The notes under the pieces are model-generated. The model was not told the DNA's origin. It ran no database searches and was given only the letters and a program-made list of their open reading frames with translations. Positions 58,793 to 64,000 of a DNA stretch of 64,000 nucleotides are shown one piece after another. The position numbers were made by a program, and so were the translations under genes. The stretch comes from Methylococcales bacterium (GTDB lineage Bacteria; Pseudomonadota; Gammaproteobacteria; Methylococcales; Methylomonadaceae), in NCBI GenBank assembly GCA_030949405.1, contig JAUZSN010000002.1, forward strand, positions 434,001 to 498,000. Reading direction: 5' to 3'. How positions within the stretch are numbered: position 1 is the stretch's first letter; each line of letters opens with the position of its first letter.

Positions 58793-61492
58793 GTTTTGAT
58801 GGAACTAAAACATTAACGTTTACCGATGCTTTTGTAGGTAGTACCTTTACTTATGATTTAACAGCGGTTAATGATGGTGTTGCTGATAATAATGAAACGA
58901 TTATTGGTACGCTAACCAATGCAACCACGACAAGTGGAAGTGCGAGTATTGTTACCCCTATTGCTACCACAACGATTACCGATACTGATGGGGGGATTGG
59001 TTTTGCCTTGACCTCCACACCGACTATTAGTGAAGAAAGCACTGAAACCTCTACTTTCACTTTAACCATGACAGGGTTTCCACTAGGTTCAGGTCAAACC
59101 TCGGCTATTGATATTGAAGGAACAGGAACAGCAACAAATGGGGGGACTGATTACACCTCAACGATGCTTGCTGTTATTCAGGCAAAAGCAGATGCAACAA
59201 CTGGCGTAAGTTTTGATGGAACTAAAACATTAACGTTTACCGATGCTTTTGTAGGTAGTACCTTTACTTATGATTTAACAGCGGTTAATGATGGTGTTGC
59301 TGATAATAATGAAACGATTATTGGTACGCTAACCAATGCAACCACGACAAGTGGAAGTGCGAGTATTGTTACGCCTGTTGCTACCACAACGATTACCGAT
59401 ACTGATGGGGGTGTTAGTTTTGCTCTGACCTCCACACCGACTATTAATGAAGAAAGCACTGAAACTTCTACCTTCACCCTAACCATGACAGGGTTTCCAC
59501 TGAGTTCAGGTCAAACTTCGACTATTGATATTGAAGGAACAGGAACAGCAACAAATGGGGGGACTGATTACACCTCAACGATGCTTGCTGTTATTCAGGC
59601 AAAAGCAGATGCAACAACTGGCGTAAGTTTTGATGGAACTAAAACATTAACGTTTACCGATGCTTTTGTAGGTAGTACCTTTACTTATGATTTAACAGCG
59701 GTTAATGATGGTGTTGCTGATAATAATGAAACGATTATTGGTACGCTAACCAATGCAACCACGACAAGTGGAAGTGCGAGTATTGTTACCCCTATTGCTA
59801 CCACAACGATTACCGATACTGATGGGGGTGTTAGTTTTGCTCTGACCTCCACACCGACTATTAATGAAGAAAGCACTGAAACTTCTACCTTCACCCTAAC
59901 CATGACAGGGTTTCCACTGAGTTCAGGTCAAACTTCGACTATTGATATTGAAGGAACAGGAACAGCAACAAATGGGGGGACTGATTACACCTCAACGATG
60001 CTTGCTGTTATTCAGGCAAAAGCAGATGCAACAACTGGCGTAAGTTTTGATGGAACTAAAACATTAACGTTTACCGATGCTTTTGTAGGTAGTACCTTTA
60101 CTTATGATTTAACAGCGGTTAATGATGGTGTTGCTGATAATAATGAAACGATTATTGGTACGCTAACCAATGCAACCACGACAAGTGGAAGTGCGAGTAT
60201 TGTTACGCCTGTTGCTACCACAACGATTACCGATACTGATGGGGGTGTTAGTTTTGCTCTGACCTCCACACCGACTATTAATGAAGAAAGCACTGAAACT
60301 TCTACCTTCACCCTAACCATGACAGGGTTTCCACTGAGTTCAGGTCAAACATCGGCTATTGATATTGAAGGAACAGGAACAGCAACAAATGGGGGGACTG
60401 ATTACACCTCAACGATGCTTGCTGTTATTCAGGCAAAAGCAGATGCAACAACTGGCGTAAGTTTTGATGGAACTAAAACATTAACGTTTACCGATGCTTT
60501 TGTAGGTAGTACCTTTACTTATGATTTAACAGCGGTTAATGATGGTGTTGCTGATAATAATGAAACGATTATTGGTACGCTAACCAATGCAACCACGACA
60601 AGTGGAAGTGCGAGTATTGTTACCCCTATTGCTACCACAACGATTACCGATACTGATGGGGGGATTGGTTTTGCCTTGACCTCCACACCGACTATTAGTG
60701 AAGAAAGCACTGAAACCTCTACTTTCACTTTAACCATGACAGGGTTTCCACTAGGTTCAGGTCAAACCTCGGCTATTGATATTGAAGGAACAGGAACAGC
60801 AACAAATGGGGGGACTGATTACACCTCAACGATGCTTGCTGTTATTCAGGCAAAAGCAGATGCAACAACTGGCGTAAGTTTTGATGGAACTAAAACATTA
60901 ACGTTTACCGATGCTTTTGTAGGTAGTACCTTTACTTATGATTTAACAGCGGTTAATGATGGTGTTGCTGATAATAATGAAACGATTATTGGTACGCTAA
61001 CCAATGCAACCACGACAAGTGGAAGTGCGAGTATTGTTACCCCTATTGCTACCACAACGATTACCGATACTGATGGGGGTGTTAGTTTTGCTCTGACCTC
61101 CACACCGACTATTAATGAAGAAAGCACTGAAACTTCTACCTTCACCCTAACCATGACAGGGTTTCCACTGAGTTCAGGTCAAACTTCGACTATTGATATT
61201 GAAGGAACAGGAACAGCAACAAATGGGGGGACTGATTACACCTCAACGATGCTTGCTGTTATTCAGGCAAAAGCAGATGCAACAACTGGCGTAAGTTTTG
61301 ATGGAACTAAAACATTAACGTTTACCGATGCTTTTGTAGGTAGTACCTTTACTTATGATTTAACAGCGGTTAATGATGGTGTTGCTGATAATAATGAAAC
61401 GATTATTGGTACGCTAACCAATGCAACCACGACAAGTGGAAGTGCGAGTATTGTTACCCCTATTGCTACCACAACGATTACCGATACTGATA
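57743..61492 (+). repeat. Nine tandem 417-bp Calx-beta repeats
   Basis: Units start at 57743, 58160, 58577 and onward every 417 bp, with one unit 416 bp. Each encodes 139 aa with FTLTMTGFPL, GTATNGGTDYTSTMLAVI, DAFVGSTFTYDLTAVNDGVA and NNETIIGTL, a Calx-beta-like calcium-binding beta-sandwich. Variant sites show that units 2-5 and 6-9 match pairwise, a 1668-bp higher-order duplication. Copies are almost identical, which makes assembly of this stretch hard. Confidence 0.96.
58724..58728 (+). other. G5 tract in repeat 3 (G6 in all other units)
   Basis: AATGGGGGACTGATT has five G, but the other eight repeats have AATGGGGGGACTGATT. The loss of one G shifts the frame to the one that stays open to the right edge. 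Confidence 0.92.
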
Positions 61493-64000
61493 CTCCAGAA
61501 CCCGATACACCCATAACACCCACTCCTACTCCAATAGATACACAACCTAATGCTATCAAGGATATTGAAACAACTCAACAAGACCAAGCGGTTGTTACAA
61601 GTGTATTAAAAAATGATACGTTAGGCGACCAACCTACAAAAATTACCTCGGTTACACAAGGAAGTAATGGCTCAGTGGTAAAGAATAATGATGGCACGGT
61701 TACTTACACACCTGATACAGGCTTTACAGGTAATGATTTTTATACTTACACCATTACCGATAAGGATGGCGATACCAGTACAGCAACAGTATTGATTACC
61801 ATTATTCCATTACCCCATGCGATTGATGATAAAACATCAACAGAAAAAAACATCCCTGTTATTTCAAACGTATTAACAAATGATAACTTAGGGGGTGAAC
61901 CCACTAAAATTACCTCAGTGACCCAAGGAACTCATGGCTCGGTTGTTAATAATAATGATGGAACGATTACCTATACGCCTAATTCGGGTTTTATAGGTGT
62001 TGATAATTATATGTACACCTTAACGGATAAAAATGGTAATACAACCACTGCAACCGTTACCATTGAGGTCAATGGCTTACCTGATGCGATAGATGATAAT
62101 GTCACCACTCCATTTAATACAGCAATTAAGACGGCGGTATTAAATAATGATAATTTAGGGAATAAGCAGGCAACGATTACGGCGATTACCCAAGCAAGTA
62201 ATGGGACGGTCACTAATAATTTGGATGGAACGATTACTTATTTACCAAATTTGGGATTCACGGGTATTGATAGTTATACTTATACCTTCACCGATAGTGA
62301 TGGCAATAGTGAGACAGCAACGGTAAAAATCGTTGTCGGTAATCAGATTAATGATATTCCTCTTGCTCAAGATGATTCGGTGACCACGCTTCAAGATAAT
62401 TTAATCACCATTGATGTGCTTAATAATGACCAGTTTGGTAATGATAATGCGGGCATAACAGATATAATTATTCCCAATGCAAATAATGGTCTAACCCAGC
62501 CGACTAATGGAACACTTATTTTGAATAATGGGGGGGATAATGATCCCACAAACGATACCATTACCTATATTCCTAATTCAGGATTTGTAGGCGTTGATAC
62601 GTTTCAATATACCCTTACCGATAGTAATGGAGACACCAGTACCGCAATTGTTAAGGTTACCGTGAATAGTCTGACGAATGATATTCCTCTTGCTCAAAAT
62701 GATGTGGTGACAACACTTAAAAATGATGCAATTACCTTTAGTGTTCTCAATGATAATGGCAATGGTGTAGATAATTTTGGCAATGATGGATCGGGAGTGA
62801 CGGGTATTATTATCCCTAATAATAGCAATGGATTAACTCAGCCTAATCACGGTCGTATTGTTCTAAACAATGGCGGAGATAATGACCCGACTAATGACAC
62901 GATTACTTATATTCCTAATCAAGGTTTTGTGGGGACAGATAGTTTTCAATATACTATTACTGATAGTAATGGGGATACGAGTACGGCAACGGTTACGGTT
63001 ATTGTTACGGGACGTGTTAATAATGTTCCCGTGGCTCAAAATGATTCAGTGATTACCCGTCAAGATAATTTAATTAATATTGATGTACTTAATAATGATA
63101 AGTTTGGTGGCGATCAAGCGGGAATAGTCGGACTTATTATTCCGAATAATAATAGAACAGCAAATGGTTTTGTGTTCCTCAATGACCAAGGCGATAGGGA
63201 TCCAACGAATGATTATTTAACCTATATCCCTGATAGAGGCTTTGTAGGCTCAGATAGTTTTCAATATACAATAACCGATCGTAATGGTGATACCAGTACC
63301 GCGATAGTTCAAGTTAATATCTTACCTAATAGTCTATTAATACCGACAGAAGACATTGTTTTTCTATTACAAAATTCTAATAGTTTGGGCCAACAATATA
63401 CGCCTTTAGTCGAAGGGAATCACTCTGTTCCTGAAGAGGTTGGTTATCAACCTTTAAAAGTCATGCCTTATGTTTATGAAGTCACCACGGCTTATGAAAT
63501 TACGTATCATATCTTGTCGTTACCCGAAATAAACCCTGTGGGGATGGAGGGGCAATTAAAAGATCAATTCGTGACCGATGGCACTAAAACGTATGATGCG
63601 GGGTCAAAATTTACCCACTCCGATAATGAAAAGTTAAATTATGAGGCGGCTCTTTCTGATGGAAAGCCCTTACCTGATTTTGTTACTTTTGATGTTGATT
63701 CAGGGCAGTTTTTATTTAATGCAGAGGATGCAAAAGCAGCCAGCGTTCCAAGTGTTTTAATTCGATTAATTGCATCGGATAAACATAATAATCAAGCATC
63801 GAGTATTTTTCAGGTTCGATTTGATGTTGAAAGCTCAGAAGCCGATGCCACGCGTAAAACACGTGGAGGGAATAACTCAGATATTGATACAAGCGATTCG
63901 TATGACGGACGTGATTATAACCCTAATAAAATTAAACCCTTACGTTTAACAGGGGCACTGGAAAGCTTATTTTTAATGGAAGGCGAATATGAGTATAAAA
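58747..64000 (+). CDS. C-terminal part of the giant adhesin: Calx-beta and cadherin-like repeats (runs off right edge)
   Basis: From the G5 tract to position 64000 one frame is open, with no stop in the sections checked. I give the first in-frame ATG, which is not a real start. It holds the rest of repeat 3 and Calx-beta repeats 4-9, then a Pro/Thr linker (PDTPITPTPTPIDTQP). About six cadherin-like domains follow at 61.55-63.32 kb, with motifs such as TDSDGNSETATVKI, GFTGNDFYTYTITDKDGDTS and NDPTNDTITYIPN. A He_PIG/cadherin-like domain (SDGKPLPDFVTFDVDSGQFL) is at 63.57-63.83 kb. The layout fits a large type I secreted or outer-membrane adhesin. Its C-terminal secretion signal would be beyond the window. 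Confidence 0.82.
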   Translation, partial: MLAVIQAKADATTGVSFDGTKTLTFTDAFVGSTFTYDLTAVNDGVADNNETIIGTLTNATTTSGSASIVTPIATTTITDTDGGIGFALTSTPTISEESTETSTFTLTMTGFPLGSGQTSAIDIEGTGTATNGGTDYTSTMLAVIQAKADATTGVSFDGTKTLTFTDAFVGSTFTYDLTAVNDGVADNNETIIGTLTNATTTSGSASIVTPVATTTITDTDGGVSFALTSTPTINEESTETSTFTLTMTGFPLSSGQTSTIDIEGTGTATNGGTDYTSTMLAVIQAKADATTGVSFDGTKTLTFTDAFVGSTFTYDLTAVNDGVADNNETIIGTLTNATTTSGSASIVTPIATTTITDTDGGVSFALTSTPTINEESTETSTFTLTMTGFPLSSGQTSTIDIEGTGTATNGGTDYTSTMLAVIQAKADATTGVSFDGTKTLTFTDAFVGSTFTYDLTAVNDGVADNNETIIGTLTNATTTSGSASIVTPVATTTITDTDGGVSFALTSTPTINEESTETSTFTLTMTGFPLSSGQTSAIDIEGTGTATNGGTDYTSTMLAVIQAKADATTGVSFDGTKTLTFTDAFVGSTFTYDLTAVNDGVADNNETIIGTLTNATTTSGSASIVTPIATTTITDTDGGIGFALTSTPTISEESTETSTFTLTMTGFPLGSGQTSAIDIEGTGTATNGGTDYTSTMLAVIQAKADATTGVSFDGTKTLTFTDAFVGSTFTYDLTAVNDGVADNNETIIGTLTNATTTSGSASIVTPIATTTITDTDGGVSFALTSTPTINEESTETSTFTLTMTGFPLSSGQTSTIDIEGTGTATNGGTDYTSTMLAVIQAKADATTGVSFDGTKTLTFTDAFVGSTFTYDLTAVNDGVADNNETIIGTLTNATTTSGSASIVTPIATTTITDTDTPEPDTPITPTPTPIDTQPNAIKDIETTQQDQAVVTSVLKNDTLGDQPTKITSVTQGSNGSVVKNNDGTVTYTPDTGFTGNDFYTYTITDKDGDTSTATVLITIIPLPHAIDDKTSTEKNIPVISNVLTNDNLGGEPTKITSVTQGTHGSVVNNNDGTITYTPNSGFIGVDNYMYTLTDKNGNTTTATVTIEVNGLPDAIDDNVTTPFNTAIKTAVLNNDNLGNKQATITAITQASNGTVTNNLDGTITYLPNLGFTGIDSYTYTFTDSDGNSETATVKIVVGNQINDIPLAQDDSVTTLQDNLITIDVLNNDQFGNDNAGITDIIIPNANNGLTQPTNGTLILNNGGDNDPTNDTITYIPNSGFVGVDTFQYTLTDSNGDTSTAIVKVTVNSLTNDIPLAQNDVVTTLKNDAITFSVLNDNGNGVDNFGNDGSGVTGIIIPNNSNGLTQPNHGRIVLNNGGDNDPTNDTITYIPNQGFVGTDSFQYTITDSNGDTSTATVTVIVTGRVNNVPVAQNDSVITRQDNLINIDVLNNDKFGGDQAGIVGLIIPNNNRTANGFVFLNDQGDRDPTNDYLTYIPDRGFVGSDSFQYTITDRNGDTSTAIVQVNILPNSLLIPTEDIVFLLQNSNSLGQQYTPLVEGNHSVPEEVGYQPLKVMPYVYEVTTAYEITYHILSLPEINPVGMEGQLKDQFVTDGTKTYDAGSKFTHSDNEKLNYEAALSDGKPLPDFVTFDVDSGQFLFNAEDAKAASVPSVLIRLIASDKHNNQASSIFQVRFDVESSEADATRKTRGGNNSDIDTSDSYDGRDYNPNKIKPLRLTGALESLFLMEGEYEYK

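Noticed and set aside
57743-61559. Series of 72-aa minus-strand frames every 417 bp
   Set aside because: They are antisense shadows of the Calx-beta repeats.

Overview
The window looks like a piece of chromosome from an AT-rich gammaproteobacterium. This rests on the 16S rRNA signature, a 16S-tRNA-Ile-tRNA-Ala-23S-5S operon, and typical gammaproteobacterial genes: homodimeric AceE, RdgC, YajQ, 1.6-kDa-residue-class NAD-glutamate dehydrogenase (1613 aa), Lnt, and a PetA-PetB pair. The 16S sequence and gene mix would fit a methanotroph-like or sulfur-oxidiser-like lineage, but no gene here proves that metabolism, so the lineage is an inference.

Layout. 0-14.5 kb is mostly housekeeping: petA/petB, a TM2 membrane protein, uspA-cobU-cobT (cobalamin nucleotide loop assembly), a CPBP protease, yajQ, a YcxB-like protein, lpdA-DUF445, a LysM-GH19 hydrolase, and rdgC plus a secreted L,D-transpeptidase. 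A first small scar (3.5-4.3 kb) holds a truncated methyltransferase and an IS630 fragment.

14.9-24.7 kb is an accessory island. It has a (GAGTGG)16 G-rich satellite, a 14-bp satellite, a divergent type II restriction-modification pair, and a plasmid-type Rep_3 initiator with five upstream iterons. A second, related rep gene is split by an IS1111-group element and beheaded next to a RAYT transposase. A frameshifted Rpn-type nuclease and a dead IS with near-perfect ends follow. The island is best explained as the remains of one or more integrated plasmids that later collected mobile elements.

24.8-30.2 kb returns to core genes (aceE-aceF, DUF3422). 30.3-33.1 kb is an IS-within-IS nest with a clear 8-bp target duplication. 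After a small L,D-transpeptidase come two consensus promoters and the full rrn operon (34.2-39.5 kb).

39.9-64 kb is dominated by surface proteins. They are a 1554-aa DUF4214 repeat protein, a lipoprotein with vWA, TSP3 and OmpA parts, and a giant LEPR-XLL/DUF4347/Calx-beta/cadherin-like adhesin that runs off the right edge. Core genes gdhZ, tesA, a pteridine-reductase-like SDR and lnt lie between them.

The most interesting signal is in the giant adhesin. Its reading frame is broken three times, and each break is at a run of G (G9, G7, and a G5 where all eight sister repeats have G6). Everything downstream is open in the corrected frame. This is what a multi-switch phase-variable (contingency) gene would look like, but homopolymer sequencing error gives the same picture. 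Several accessory pseudogenes also carry single-base A/T-run indels, whereas core genes are intact.
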